Positions 8,431 to 18,048 of a DNA stretch of 64,000 bases are shown here, piece by piece. The notes beneath the pieces were generated by a model. The model was not told the DNA's origin. It saw nothing but the letters and a program-made list of their open reading frames with translations, and searched no databases. Source of the DNA: Oenococcus kitaharae (lineage in GTDB: Bacteria; Bacillota; Bacilli; Lactobacillales; Lactobacillaceae); the NCBI RefSeq assembly GCF_025758695.1, contig NZ_JANJQP010000002.1, positions 124,001 through 188,000 on the forward strand. The letters run 5' to 3'. Both the position numbers and the translations under genes were made by a program. Each line of letters begins with the position of its first letter. Positions within the stretch are counted from its first letter, which is position 1.

Positions 8431-9357
8431 ATCGAAAAACAAAATAAAAAAATTGTTGTCTTGGGGTCTTTGAATGTCGATACGATTCAGCACATGGATA
8501 AATTGCCTGAACGCGGCGAGACGATTCACATTAACAGTCTGACGAGTGCACCGGGCGGCAAAGGGGCCAATCAAGCCGTTGCGGCTGCTAGGCAAGGTGC
8601 GCAAGTCAGCTTTATCGGAGCTGTGGGCGATGATGCTAATGGCCGTTTTATGAAACAAGCATTGGCTGATAATCAGATTGATGTTTCTCGGATTGTGACT
8701 AAGTCGGTACCAACCGGGTCAGCTTCGATTCTGCTGGAAGCTGATGGCAGCAACACGATTCTAGTATATGGTGGTGCCAACATGCGGGTAACGGTGGAAG
8801 ACGTTCAGGCAGCCGAAGATGAAATTGCTGAAGCAGATGCGATTATCACTCAATTTGAGACGCCGATTCCAGCTGCGATCCGTGCTTTTGAAATTGCGAA
8901 GAAGCATCACGTTATGACGATTTTAAACCCGGCCCCGGCGAAAAAGATTGACGCGGGACTGCTGCGTTTATCTGATTTTGTCACGCCCAATGAGACCGAG
9001 GCACAGGTTTTAATTGACCAGGATGTTGCCTTTAATCAGGACTCACTCATGAATGCTGCTCAAGCATTAGAAAAATTAGGCGTCAAAAATACATTGATTA
9101 CCTTGGGGAAGTCAGGGTCCTTTTACAAAGTCGCTGATAAATCCGGTATGATTCCGAGTTTTAAAGTTAAAGCTGTCGATACGACTGCCGCTGGTGATAC
9201 TTTTATCGGTGTTTTTGCGGCCAACATCAAAAACGATTTGAGCAATTTGGTACCAACGCTGATTTGGGCCAGCCGGAGTTCTTCGCTGACTGTCCAAAAA
9301 GCTGGCGCTTTGCCTTCTATTCCTACTTTTGCAGAGGTTGAGGCAGATGAAAAATGA
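8431..9357 (+). CDS. rbsK: Ribokinase, apparent AUC start codon
   Basis: 308 aa PfkB-family kinase that phosphorylates ribose to ribose-5-phosphate. Visible are the first strand [12 protein letters not shown], the sugar-binding GGKGANQA and the catalytic DTTAAGDTF. The only canonical in-frame start is TTG 8461, which would delete the first beta strand and lies 38 nt from any SD. An in-frame ATC at 8431 has GGAGG ideally spaced 8 nt upstream (8418-8422) and restores the full N-terminus, so I set the start there. No ATG, GTG or TTG occurs in frame upstream as far as I checked (to ~8389). A sequencing error in an ATG is the alternative. First gene of rbsKDACB; it overlaps rbsD by ATGA. Confidence 0.85.
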   Translation: MEKQNKKIVVLGSLNVDTIQHMDKLPERGETIHINSLTSAPGGKGANQAVAAARQGAQVSFIGAVGDDANGRFMKQALADNQIDVSRIVTKSVPTGSASILLEADGSNTILVYGGANMRVTVEDVQAAEDEIAEADAIITQFETPIPAAIRAFEIAKKHHVMTILNPAPAKKIDAGLLRLSDFVTPNETEAQVLIDQDVAFNQDSLMNAAQALEKLGVKNTLITLGKSGSFYKVADKSGMIPSFKVKAVDTTAAGDTFIGVFAANIKNDLSNLVPTLIWASRSSSLTVQKAGALPSIPTFAEVEADEK

Positions 9358-9752
9358 AAAAAGGTGTTCTGTTAAATTCTGAAATTTCGGCTGTCGTTGC
9401 TGATATGGGCCACTTTGATACTTTGGCTATCGGTGACGCCGGCATGCCTGTGCCTGCCGGTACTAAAAAAATCGATTTGGCTGTGACAAAAGATTTACCT
9501 CGTTTTGATGATGTTGTAAAAACAATTCTTCAAGAATTGGAAGTTCAAAGAGCCTATGTTGCTTTAGAAATGAAGACAAATAATCCAGAAGGATTAAAGA
9601 GCCTAATTGATATTCTGGGCAGTCAAGTGGAAATTGTGTTTATTCCGCACGAACAAATGAAAAAAGACCTTAAATATGCGCGGGCATTTGTCCGCACCGG
9701 CGAGGAACATCCTTTTTCAAACGTGATTTTAGAATCAGGCGTTGTCTTCTAG
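9354..9752 (+). CDS. rbsD: D-ribose pyranase
   Basis: 132 aa, the usual RbsD length. It opens [20 protein letters not shown], with the family's catalytic His20 in the MGH motif, and continues with GDAGMPVP. It interconverts beta-pyranose and furanose forms of ribose, so that imported sugar suits ribokinase. It overlaps rbsK by four bases and ends 12 nt before rbsA. Confidence 0.92.
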   Translation: MKKGVLLNSEISAVVADMGHFDTLAIGDAGMPVPAGTKKIDLAVTKDLPRFDDVVKTILQELEVQRAYVALEMKTNNPEGLKSLIDILGSQVEIVFIPHEQMKKDLKYARAFVRTGEEHPFSNVILESGVVF

Positions 9753-9764
9753 AAAAGAGGAAAC

Positions 9765-11243
9765 ATGAAAATTGAGCTGAGAAACATTTGGAAGGCCTTT
9801 GGCCAAAACTCAGTTTTAAAGGGTGTCAATATAATGATTCAGCCAGGGGAAGTACATGCCCTGGTTGGTGAGAACGGGGCCGGCAAATCTACTTTAATGA
9901 ACATTTTGACCGGGCTTTTAAAAGCTGATCGAGGCGAAATTATGGTTGATGGCAAGGCTGTTCAATATCCCGATGCAATGGCTGCTGAACAGGCTGGTAT
10001 TTCCTTTATTCATCAGGAAATGAACAATTATAGCGAGATGTCAGTTCTGGACAACATGTTTATTAATCGTGAAATCAAAAACAAGTTCGGTCTCTTGGAT
10101 GAAGAAAAAATGGCCGAAATTGCTCGAAAATATCTTGCCCAAATGGGATCGGATGTCAATATTTACGATGAAATCGGCAGTTTGCCGGTCGGCAAGCAGC
10201 AAGTGATTGAAATTGCCAAGTCGTTAATGACCAAGGCCCAAGTCATTATTATGGACGAACCGACAGCGGCTCTGACACAGACTGAGATCAAATCCTTGTT
10301 TAAAAATATCCAAAAATTAAAAGCGCAGAATGTGTCATTTATTTATATTTCTCACCGTATGGAAGAGATTTTCCAAATTACGGATACAGTGACTGTGATG
10401 CGCGATGGCGTCAGTGTCTCTAGCCGGCCGACAGCACAAAGCCGAATTACTCAACTAGTTAAAGACATGGTTGGCCGGGATATAGGTGATTTTTACCCGA
10501 AAAGAACGCCGCAATTAGGCAAGGAGGTTTTAAAAGTTTCTGGTCTGAGCGGAGCGAGTTTCTCCAATGTCAACTTTCAGCTTCACGAAGGTGAAATTCT
10601 AGGATTTTCAGGTTTGATGGGTGCCGGCCGTACAGAAACGATGCGGGCAATATTTGGTGTCGATAGGGTGACCGCTGGCGATATTTATGTTCATGGTCAG
10701 AAAAACAGGATTGCCAATCCTGCTGAAGTGATTAAAGAGAATATTGGTTTTTTGACAGAAAATCGTAAAGATGAAGGATTGATTTTAGACTTCAATCTGA
10801 AAGAAAATATTGTTCTGCCAAGTATTGACGGCTTTAAAAAAGGTTTATTTATTGATGAGAAGGCTGTCGATGAGTTTACCGAAGCGTTAATTAAACGCCT
10901 AGGTGTCAAAGCCATGAGTGAATATGATCTGGTTTCAAGTCTATCGGGTGGCAACCAGCAGAAAGCTGTCTTGGCAAAATGGATTGGTGCTGGAACAAAT
11001 ATTTTAATCCTTGACGAACCCACTCGAGGCGTTGACGTCGGTGCCAAAAAAGAGATCTACGATCTGATGAACGAATTGACGGATCGAAAAGTTGCCATTA
11101 TTTTAGTCTCATCTGATCTGCCTGAGCTCATTGCCATGTCGGATCGGATTGAAGTAATGTATGAGGGGCAGCTGGTCGGTGAATTAGATGGCACAACAGC
11201 AACTCAAGAGCAGGTTATGGCACTTGCGACAAAGGGGAAATAA
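9765..11243 (+). CDS. rbsA: Ribose ABC importer, double ATPase subunit
   Basis: 492 aa with two ATPase halves. The first has Walker A GENGAGKST (~35), signature-like SLPVGKQQ and Walker B VIIMDEPTAAL. The second has a degenerate Walker A region (GLMGAGRTE), an intact signature LSGGNQQK and Walker B ILILDEPTRGVD. This asymmetry is normal in RbsA/MglA proteins. AGAGGAAAC gives the SD. It powers ribose uptake with RbsC and RbsB. Confidence 0.93.
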   Translation: MKIELRNIWKAFGQNSVLKGVNIMIQPGEVHALVGENGAGKSTLMNILTGLLKADRGEIMVDGKAVQYPDAMAAEQAGISFIHQEMNNYSEMSVLDNMFINREIKNKFGLLDEEKMAEIARKYLAQMGSDVNIYDEIGSLPVGKQQVIEIAKSLMTKAQVIIMDEPTAALTQTEIKSLFKNIQKLKAQNVSFIYISHRMEEIFQITDTVTVMRDGVSVSSRPTAQSRITQLVKDMVGRDIGDFYPKRTPQLGKEVLKVSGLSGASFSNVNFQLHEGEILGFSGLMGAGRTETMRAIFGVDRVTAGDIYVHGQKNRIANPAEVIKENIGFLTENRKDEGLILDFNLKENIVLPSIDGFKKGLFIDEKAVDEFTEALIKRLGVKAMSEYDLVSSLSGGNQQKAVLAKWIGAGTNILILDEPTRGVDVGAKKEIYDLMNELTDRKVAIILVSSDLPELIAMSDRIEVMYEGQLVGELDGTTATQEQVMALATKGK

Positions 11244-11246
11244 AAA

Positions 11247-12206
11247 ATGAAAACAGGTACAAGCAATTCTGTAAAGTCTTTCCTGGCCAAACTTGGACCA
11301 TGGGGAGCTCTGATCGTTTTAGTACTGATCGTGGCAATCCTGAACCCGGCCTTCTTGGACATTAACAACCTTTTAAATTTATTAAGACAAGTCTCAATTA
11401 ACGCCATTATCGCCTTTGCGATGACTTTTGTCATCTTAACTGCCGGCATTGACTTGTCCGTTGGTTCGATCCTGGCTTTTTCCGCTGCGATTACAGCTCA
11501 ATTAATTGTCAGCGGCGTGCCAACTGTTATCGCTGTTGTTAGCGGTATCTTACTGGGTGGTGTTGCCGGTGCAATTAATGGTTTACTAATCACAAAAGGC
11601 GGTGCTGCGCCGTTTATCGTCACTTTGGCTACGATGACCATTTTTCGTGGTGCCACCTATGTTTTCACTGACGGCTCACCGATTACCGGTGCGAAAATTA
11701 CAAATAATTATAGTTTTCAAGTGCTGGGGCGGGGATACTTTCTCGGTATTCCGGTTCCGGTCATCATTATGTTTGCCGCATTTGTAGTCCTTTACCTGCT
11801 GCTTCATCGCATGAGCTTTGGCCGGAAAACTTATGCAATTGGCGGCAATATCAAAGCAGCTTTTGTTTCTGGTATTAAAACAAATAAAATTCTCATCTGG
11901 ATTTATGCGATCTCTGGAGCTGCTGCGGCTTTGGCCGGCATGATATTAACTTCTCGTTTGTCCTCGGCACAGCCGGATGCGGGAACTGGATATGAAATGG
12001 ATGCCATTGCCTCGGTCGTATTAGGCGGCACAAGTTTGGCTGGCGGAAAAGGTCGGATTTCCGGTACTTTTGTTGGTGCTTTGATTATCGGGGTCTTGAA
12101 TAACGGCATGAATTTGTTGGGTATTTCGAGTTTTTACCAACAGATTGTCAAGGGCGTTGTGATCTTGATTGCTGTCTTACTAGACCGCAAGAAGAGTAAG
12201 GCCTGA
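11247..12206 (+). CDS. rbsC: Ribose ABC importer, permease
   Basis: 319 aa, strongly hydrophobic. It contains the family hallmarks TAGIDLSVGSILAFS near residue 70 and GGTSLAGGKGRISGTFVGA near 265. It forms the homodimeric ribose channel and begins three bases after rbsA. Confidence 0.93.
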   Translation: MKTGTSNSVKSFLAKLGPWGALIVLVLIVAILNPAFLDINNLLNLLRQVSINAIIAFAMTFVILTAGIDLSVGSILAFSAAITAQLIVSGVPTVIAVVSGILLGGVAGAINGLLITKGGAAPFIVTLATMTIFRGATYVFTDGSPITGAKITNNYSFQVLGRGYFLGIPVPVIIMFAAFVVLYLLLHRMSFGRKTYAIGGNIKAAFVSGIKTNKILIWIYAISGAAAALAGMILTSRLSSAQPDAGTGYEMDAIASVVLGGTSLAGGKGRISGTFVGALIIGVLNNGMNLLGISSFYQQIVKGVVILIAVLLDRKKSKA

Positions 12207-12216
12207 GGAGGAAACG

Positions 12217-13185
12217 ATGTTAAAGAAAAAAACTTCAATTATCTCAATCGGTCTCATTGTCATTATCTTGGTCGCTCTGTTTATTTCCGGTAAACCATTG
12301 CTGACACTGAATAATCCTTGGGTCCGAATTGATCAGAATAAACGTATCGATGCCAAGCAGCTGAAAATTGGTGTTTCTATTTCAACGATGAATAATCCTT
12401 TCTTTATTTCAGTAGCGAAAGGCATCAGAACGCAGGCCCGTAAGCAAGGTGTTAAACAACTGATTATTGATGATGGTAAAAATGATACATCCAAACAGTC
12501 CAACGACATTGAGGATTTGATTCAGCAAAAAGTTGATCTGCTGATTGTTAACCCTGTCGACTCTGATGCGGTGACACCTGAAGTGAAGGCGGCTAATGAT
12601 GCCGGCATCCCTGTGATCGCCATTGATCGGTCTTCCACTGGCGGCAAAGTGCTCTCTCTGGTGTCGTCAGATTCTGTCTTGGCAGGCAGAATGGCTGCTG
12701 ATTTTTTGATCAAAGCCTTGGGAAACAATGCTAAAGTGGCTGAATTGCAGGGGATTCCTGGTGCCTCAGCCACACGTGATCGTGGAAAAGGTTTTGATGG
12801 CAATGCACGAGGAAAGCTATCTATTGTTGCCAAGCAGACAGCTGGTTTTGATCGTTCTCAAGGATTGTCGGTCGCGGAAAATATTATTCAGGGGCATCCT
12901 GATCTCCAAGGTATTTTTGCGCAAAACGATGAAATGGCTTTAGGTGCCGCACAGGCTGTGAATGGTAAAAACATTGTGATTGTCGGTATCGACGGTGAAG
13001 CAGATGGTGTTGCTGCTGTCCGTTCCGGCAAAATGAGTGCAACTGTTGCGCAGCATCCCCAAAAAATGGGTGAAATTGCCATTCAAATTGCGATTCAGCA
13101 TTTTCAAGGTAAAAAGATTGCTAAATGGACAAAATCACCAATTGCTCTGGTAGCGAATAGACAATATCGTAATTTAGTGAAGTAA
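12217..13185 (+). CDS. rbsB: Ribose-binding protein, membrane-anchored without lipobox
   Basis: 322 aa. One N-terminal hydrophobic helix (residues ~7-25) is followed by a type I sugar-binding fold: IGVSISTMNNPFF, then DDGKNDTSKQ, NPVDSDAVTP and GIDGEADGV. Gram-positive binding proteins usually have a Cys lipobox. None is present here, so the protein is either held by an uncleaved helix or released. GAGGAAACG gives the SD. It is followed by the operon terminator. Confidence 0.9.
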   Translation: MLKKKTSIISIGLIVIILVALFISGKPLLTLNNPWVRIDQNKRIDAKQLKIGVSISTMNNPFFISVAKGIRTQARKQGVKQLIIDDGKNDTSKQSNDIEDLIQQKVDLLIVNPVDSDAVTPEVKAANDAGIPVIAIDRSSTGGKVLSLVSSDSVLAGRMAADFLIKALGNNAKVAELQGIPGASATRDRGKGFDGNARGKLSIVAKQTAGFDRSQGLSVAENIIQGHPDLQGIFAQNDEMALGAAQAVNGKNIVIVGIDGEADGVAAVRSGKMSATVAQHPQKMGEIAIQIAIQHFQGKKIAKWTKSPIALVANRQYRNLVK

Positions 13186-13200
13186 AGATTGTGTGTAGTT

Positions 13201-13225
13201 AAAACGGCGATGGCCGTTTTTCTTT
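13201..13225 (+). terminator. Terminator of rbsKDACB
   Basis: AAAACGGC, a 4 nt loop and GCCGTTTT, followed by TTCTTT. It lies immediately before the -10 (TATACT 13225-13230) of the nucleoside hydrolase gene. Confidence 0.85.
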
Positions 13226-13238
13226 ATACTTAGAAGTT

Positions 13239-14144
13239 ATGAACGTAATTATTGATTCTGATCCAGGCATTGACGATGCAGTCGCTTTGTCAGTTATTTT
13301 AAACAACCCGGCTTTTCATGTTAAATTGATTACAACAGTTGCTGGTAACGTAACCGTTGATAAAACCACGAAGAATGCTTTGCGTCTTGTTGAATTTTTC
13401 AATATGCAGACGCCGGTTGCGACTGGTGCTAGTCAGCCTTTAATTAAAGCTTTTGAAGATGCTGCCCATATTCATGGCGAATCAGGCATGGAGGGCTACA
13501 TTTTTCCAGCCATACAAAGCAGTCCAATTAAGCAGACGGCTGCTGAAGCTTGGCACAATGTACTGGTACAAAGTGATGAGAAGGTCACATTAGTCTTAAC
13601 CGGTTCTTACACTAACTTCGCATTATGGTTTCGTCAATATCCACAGGATCTGGCTAAAATTGATCGCGTGCTTGCAATGGGCGGCAGTATCTGTGGCGGC
13701 AATATGACCAGTGCGGCTGAGTTTAATGTTTTCACTGATCCCGATGCAGCTAAGATTTTACTTTCTGCCGGGCTGCCGATCACAATGGTTGGGCTGGATG
13801 TCACGCTGAAAGCCATGGTCAACCAAGATTGGATCCATCAGGTCAGTGCCATGAACCGATCCGGAAAAATGTTAGCAGCTTTGATTTCGCATTATAATGA
13901 CATTCACGCTGAAGGTTGGCCGATTCATGATGCTAATACGATTGGCTATTTATGCCACCCTGAGTTTTATCAGACTAAGGATGTATGGGTTGATATCGTA
14001 ACAGAAGGACCGGCAATTGGTGAAACGGTTGTCGATATCCGTGCTGCCTATCATCAAGGCAGGACAAATGCCACAGTGCTGACTGATATTGATGCCGCAC
14101 GTTTTCGCGATTGGCTTCAAGACCAAATTGCAAAAATGCCTTAA
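13239..14144 (+). CDS. Inosine/uridine-preferring nucleoside hydrolase
   Basis: 301 aa of the IunH/Rih family. The calcium- and ribose-binding DSDPGIDDA is at residues 6-14, NFALWF at ~128, the MGG loop at ~147, and the C-terminal catalytic HDANTIGYL at ~230. It splits nucleosides to base plus ribose, linking the upstream nucleotidase to the rbs genes. TATACT ends 8 nt before the ATG and there is no real SD, so the mRNA is probably leaderless and separate from rbs. Confidence 0.9.
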   Translation: MNVIIDSDPGIDDAVALSVILNNPAFHVKLITTVAGNVTVDKTTKNALRLVEFFNMQTPVATGASQPLIKAFEDAAHIHGESGMEGYIFPAIQSSPIKQTAAEAWHNVLVQSDEKVTLVLTGSYTNFALWFRQYPQDLAKIDRVLAMGGSICGGNMTSAAEFNVFTDPDAAKILLSAGLPITMVGLDVTLKAMVNQDWIHQVSAMNRSGKMLAALISHYNDIHAEGWPIHDANTIGYLCHPEFYQTKDVWVDIVTEGPAIGETVVDIRAAYHQGRTNATVLTDIDAARFRDWLQDQIAKMP

Positions 14145-14177
14145 TCAGTTATCTTATGTATTTTAAAGGAGGATTTT

Positions 14178-15491
14178 TTGGCCGAACAATTATTTAACAC
14201 CGAGCAGGCAAAAGGAAGGGTTATTTTAGTGGCCTTGGAAAACCAAAAAAACTCGGCAAGTTTTGCTTACACAATCGAAGAATTCAAAAATTTAGCGGCC
14301 GCCAACAATTTAAATGTGGTGGACGTTTTGACTCAAAAATATGATCGTCCTAATGCCGGCACTTATTTCGGCAAGGGCAAAGTTACAGAATTAAAAGAGC
14401 TCGTTGCTGCTAGAGAGGCCGAATTGGTGATTTCCAATGATGATCTGACGGCCACTCAAATTCGTAATCTGGAAAAAATGATAGGTGGCGGTACAAGAGT
14501 TGTTGATCGTACGGCTTTAATTCTGGATATTTTTGCTTCTCGCGCGAAGAGTAAATTGGCCAAGCTGCAGATACGTTTGGCACAAAAACAATATCAATTG
14601 CCACGGCTGCATACGGCTTTGGCTAATGAATTGGATCAGCAGGGCGGAGCTGGCGGCGGGTCCTTTACCAGCCGTGGTTCCGGAGAAACAAAACTGGAAT
14701 TAAACCGCCGCACAATCGAGGATCAAATTGCTCAAATCAAAGCCGAGCTAAAAACGCTATTGTCTGCTTCAACCGTTCAGCGATCTCAGCGCGATCATTC
14801 TGGGCTAAAAACGGTTGCCCTTGTCGGCTATACAAACGCCGGCAAGTCAACTTGGATGAATCGCATGATCGAAAAATATTCAGAAAGCAAAGAAGATATC
14901 GATGACAAAAAAGTCTTTGAAAAAGACATGCTTTTTGCAACGTTGGATGCAACAGTTCGTGCGATACGTCTGCCTAATAAAAGGCGTTTCTTGTTGTCTG
15001 ATACGGTAGGTTTTGTTTCTAATCTGCCGCATAACTTGATTGCCAGCTTTCAATCTACATTGGATGAAGCTGTGCATGCAGATTTGCTGGTGCAGATTGT
15101 CGATGTTTCCGATCCGCATTATCGCGATATGATGGCGACGACAAAATCGACTTTAGCTGCGATTGGCGTCGAGCAGATTCCAATGGTAACGGTGTTTAAT
15201 AAAGCAGACAAGGCCGGTGTTACCTATCCAGAACGCAGCGGCGAGGATTTAATTGCCAGTGCTTTGGACGACAATTCCTTAGATGCTTTCATCAAGCTGC
15301 TGGATGAGAAATTATTCGCCGATTTTAAAACAGTTGAACTAATGATTCCTTTTGATCAAGGGGCTGTGGTGAATCAAATTCTAAATGGGAATAACGTTTT
15401 AGAGCAAGACTTTACCGCCCAGGGTACTCGACTGCGTGTAGAATTACCGGCTGCTCAAATTGAAACTTATCAGGCATTTGTTCAGAAATAG
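14178..15491 (+). CDS. hflX: Ribosome-associated GTPase HflX
   Basis: 437 aa. HflX N-terminal domain with YFGKGKV, the GGxGGGSFTSRGSGETKLE linker region, the G1 loop GYTNAGKST (~218), DTVGFVSNLP as G3, and NKAD as G4. It is known to bind 70S/50S ribosomes and help rescue stalled ones. TTG is the start, with AAAGGAGGA ideally placed upstream. Monocistronic, with its own terminator. Confidence 0.93.
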   Translation: MAEQLFNTEQAKGRVILVALENQKNSASFAYTIEEFKNLAAANNLNVVDVLTQKYDRPNAGTYFGKGKVTELKELVAAREAELVISNDDLTATQIRNLEKMIGGGTRVVDRTALILDIFASRAKSKLAKLQIRLAQKQYQLPRLHTALANELDQQGGAGGGSFTSRGSGETKLELNRRTIEDQIAQIKAELKTLLSASTVQRSQRDHSGLKTVALVGYTNAGKSTWMNRMIEKYSESKEDIDDKKVFEKDMLFATLDATVRAIRLPNKRRFLLSDTVGFVSNLPHNLIASFQSTLDEAVHADLLVQIVDVSDPHYRDMMATTKSTLAAIGVEQIPMVTVFNKADKAGVTYPERSGEDLIASALDDNSLDAFIKLLDEKLFADFKTVELMIPFDQGAVVNQILNGNNVLEQDFTAQGTRLRVELPAAQIETYQAFVQK

Positions 15492-15495
15492 TGTT

Positions 15496-15531
15496 AAAAA
15501 AGCTCGCACTCAATGTTGTGTGAGCTTTTTC
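15496..15531 (+). terminator. Terminator after hflX
   Basis: An A-run followed by GCTCGCAC, an 8 nt loop, GTGTGAGC with one wobble, and TTTTT. Confidence 0.85.
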
Positions 15532-15561
15532 TATGATCATATATGTTGTGTTGACAATCTT

Positions 15562-17238
15562 TTAGTCGGCATTAATATCAATAAACTTGAATTGGTCAAC
15601 ATCGAAGAGGCCTTGATCCGTGATCTTTAAGCTTGGAATAACTGGCAGAGCCATGAAAGAGAGCGTGAGGAAAGGATCAAAATTAATATCATCTGATATG
15701 TCTTTGAATGCCGATAGCAGTTTCTTTTGTTTATCAATCACTTCTTGGTACGGCTTATTAGACATTAAGCCCCCAATTTCAAGAGGTAGTTCACGAGCAA
15801 AACCATCTTTGTTAACCAAAATCAAGCCGCCGCCCATGCGCTTTAAGCGATCGTAGGCGATAATCATAGCCTTGTCATCAACACCAGCGATAATCATGTT
15901 ATGTGAATCGTGAGCAATGGTTGATCCGATTGCACCTTCTTTAAGATTAAAGCCGTGAATAATACCCAATCCATGACCTAAATTATGGTAGCGTTCGGCC
16001 ACGACAATTTTTGCATAGTCCTCATCGGCAACAAAATTACCTGTTTCATCACGAGAAACGGTCTCCACAGTATGCTGCGTTGTAATGTGATGAGGCTGGA
16101 CATTAATGACGTGAGCGCGATCACTTTTTAAAGGCAGTTTGAGATCATCCAGAGTTAGATGTGCATTGATAGCCGGACTGGTAAAAGTCAATACTTTGGA
16201 ATCGAGTTTGTCTACCCATTTACCGGCGGTCATGACTTTCTCGGCCTGGAAATTCTTGGGATCTGACGTCAAGACTAAGTCGGCAATATAGCCGTCTGTC
16301 AGCGCACCGACATTTTCCAAATGTTGTGCCACGGCGGCATTATAACTGGCAATTGTAAAAGCTCTTTCAGCTGGAATACCTTCATCAATTGCTAAACGGA
16401 CGTTATTGTCGATTGATCCTTCTTTTTGAACATCAATCGCGGATTTATCATCCGTGCAAAAAGAGAAATAGGACTGATTGTTTTTATGGACAACCGGTAG
16501 AATTGATTTTTCATCGCGTTCAACAGTTCCTTCACGGATAAAAACCTTCATACCGGATTGGATTCTTTCTAAGGCTTCCTTGCCGGATGTGCTTTCGTGA
16601 TCGGTGTCAATTCCGACAGCTCTGTAAACAGCTAATTGTTCACGCGTTAAGCCTGACCCGTGTCCATCGGCGTGGTGGCCTGCTGCTTGAGCATCTTTAA
16701 TTTTTTGTAACATGTCTGGATCTTGGTTTTCTACGGCTGGAAAATCCATGACCTCGGCTAAACCATTGATTTCTGGGAAACCGTAAAAAGGTTTTAAGGC
16801 ATCGGCGTGTAAAACAGCACCTGCGTGTTCGAAATTTGTGGCTGGAACCGAACTTGGCAGCATGTAGTGAATATGCAGAGGCGTATTTCTGGCTTCTTCA
16901 ATCATATAAAAAAGCCCAGAGACACCCGAGACAGACCCTATTTCATGCGGGTCGGCGAAAATTCGAGTGACACCGTGCGCTAATTCTAGTTTGGCTAATT
17001 CTGATGGTGCCAAAAGTGATGATTCGATGTGTAAATGAGCATCTATCAAACCTGGCACAATATATTTGCCTTCTGCGTCAAAATCGTGAGCAGCTGTTAG
17101 TTTTTCTGATTTACCACGGAAATAGACAGCTCCATGATCAATCCATAAATCTGTATCTTCAAATTTTTGGTTAAAGACATCCAAAATTTTGGCGTTAAAA
17201 ATGTGTAAGTCAACTTGCTTTCCCATATTGGCAACCAT
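15562..17238 (-). CDS. adeC: Adenine deaminase
   Basis: 558 aa amidohydrolase converting adenine to hypoxanthine and ammonia. Visible metal ligands include DAHLHIESS (~65), HADGHGSGLT (~195) and the later HDSHN. The length fits AdeC (~580 aa). Two starts are possible: ATG 17238, or ATG 17226, which gives MGKQVDLHIF and is 10 nt from a CATAAT hexamer. Neither has a good SD. Hypoxanthine produced here can be used by the phosphoribosyltransferase encoded at 41.1 kb. Confidence 0.92.
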   Translation of the reverse strand: MVANMGKQVDLHIFNAKILDVFNQKFEDTDLWIDHGAVYFRGKSEKLTAAHDFDAEGKYIVPGLIDAHLHIESSLLAPSELAKLELAHGVTRIFADPHEIGSVSGVSGLFYMIEEARNTPLHIHYMLPSSVPATNFEHAGAVLHADALKPFYGFPEINGLAEVMDFPAVENQDPDMLQKIKDAQAAGHHADGHGSGLTREQLAVYRAVGIDTDHESTSGKEALERIQSGMKVFIREGTVERDEKSILPVVHKNNQSYFSFCTDDKSAIDVQKEGSIDNNVRLAIDEGIPAERAFTIASYNAAVAQHLENVGALTDGYIADLVLTSDPKNFQAEKVMTAGKWVDKLDSKVLTFTSPAINAHLTLDDLKLPLKSDRAHVINVQPHHITTQHTVETVSRDETGNFVADEDYAKIVVAERYHNLGHGLGIIHGFNLKEGAIGSTIAHDSHNMIIAGVDDKAMIIAYDRLKRMGGGLILVNKDGFARELPLEIGGLMSNKPYQEVIDKQKKLLSAFKDISDDINFDPFLTLSFMALPVIPSLKITDQGLFDVDQFKFIDINAD

Positions 17239-17282
17239 TATGACATAACAAAAAGCGAAAAAGAAAGTCTTTGTAAGCTAAA

Positions 17283-17984
17283 CTAACCAAGATTCGGGTT
17301 AACTAATACTTCTGGGCCGCTTTCTTTACCGACAACAACTTCGCTAACCATATTAAGGAAAAGGCCGTGTTCAACCACGCCAACAGTTTTGATTAATTCA
17401 TCTGCCAGTTCGACTGGTTGTGTGATCTTGTGCAGATGCAAATCCAAAATAATATTATTGGAGTCTGTTTTAAATACATGGCCCGCTTGATCTTTTCGAA
17501 TCACCGGCTCAAAACCTGCCTGGTTGAATTTTGCGAGAACATGCTGGCTGCCAAATGGAATTACGTCGACCGCCAAAGGAAAGGCACCAATTGTGTCGAC
17601 AATTTTAGATTCATCGACTACCCAGACAATTTTTTTGGAATTGATGGCAACGATTTTCTCCCACAGCAAGTTGCCGCCGCCGCCTTTGATACCGTTAAAA
17701 TTGCTGTCCACTTGATCAGCACCGTCTATCGTGAGATCAATACTGTCAACTGAATCCAAATCAACAACCTTGATACCTAATTTTTTAGCTTGCGTCGCAG
17801 TTAAAATGGAAGTGGCAACGGCTGTGAATTGCAGACCCTCTTCTTGAACACGCTGGCCAAGTTCATCGACAAGCATCCGGACAGTCGAACCACTGCCAAG
17901 GCCGACTATCATACCGTCTTTCACGTAATCGGCTACTCGAACTGCAGCGGCCTTTTTTAATTTATTTTGAAGTTCCTCGTTCAT
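17283..17984 (-). CDS. rpiA: Ribose-5-phosphate isomerase A
   Basis: 233 aa. GLGSGST (~28) binds the phosphate, DGADQVD (~90) holds the catalytic acid region, and KGGGGNLLWEK follows. It interconverts ribose-5-P and ribulose-5-P, so salvaged ribose can enter the pentose/phosphoketolase pathway. TATAAT lies exactly 7 nt before the ATG on the minus strand, leaving no room for an SD: a strong leaderless candidate. Divergent from prs. Confidence 0.95.
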   Translation of the reverse strand: MNEELQNKLKKAAAVRVADYVKDGMIVGLGSGSTVRMLVDELGQRVQEEGLQFTAVATSILTATQAKKLGIKVVDLDSVDSIDLTIDGADQVDSNFNGIKGGGGNLLWEKIVAINSKKIVWVVDESKIVDTIGAFPLAVDVIPFGSQHVLAKFNQAGFEPVIRKDQAGHVFKTDSNNIILDLHLHKITQPVELADELIKTVGVVEHGLFLNMVSEVVVGKESGPEVLVNPNLG

Positions 17985-18048
17985 ATTTTACATTATAGTC
18001 TTTCCCTTTAATTGGCTGATATACTTAAAAACAGAGGGGCTTTAATAT

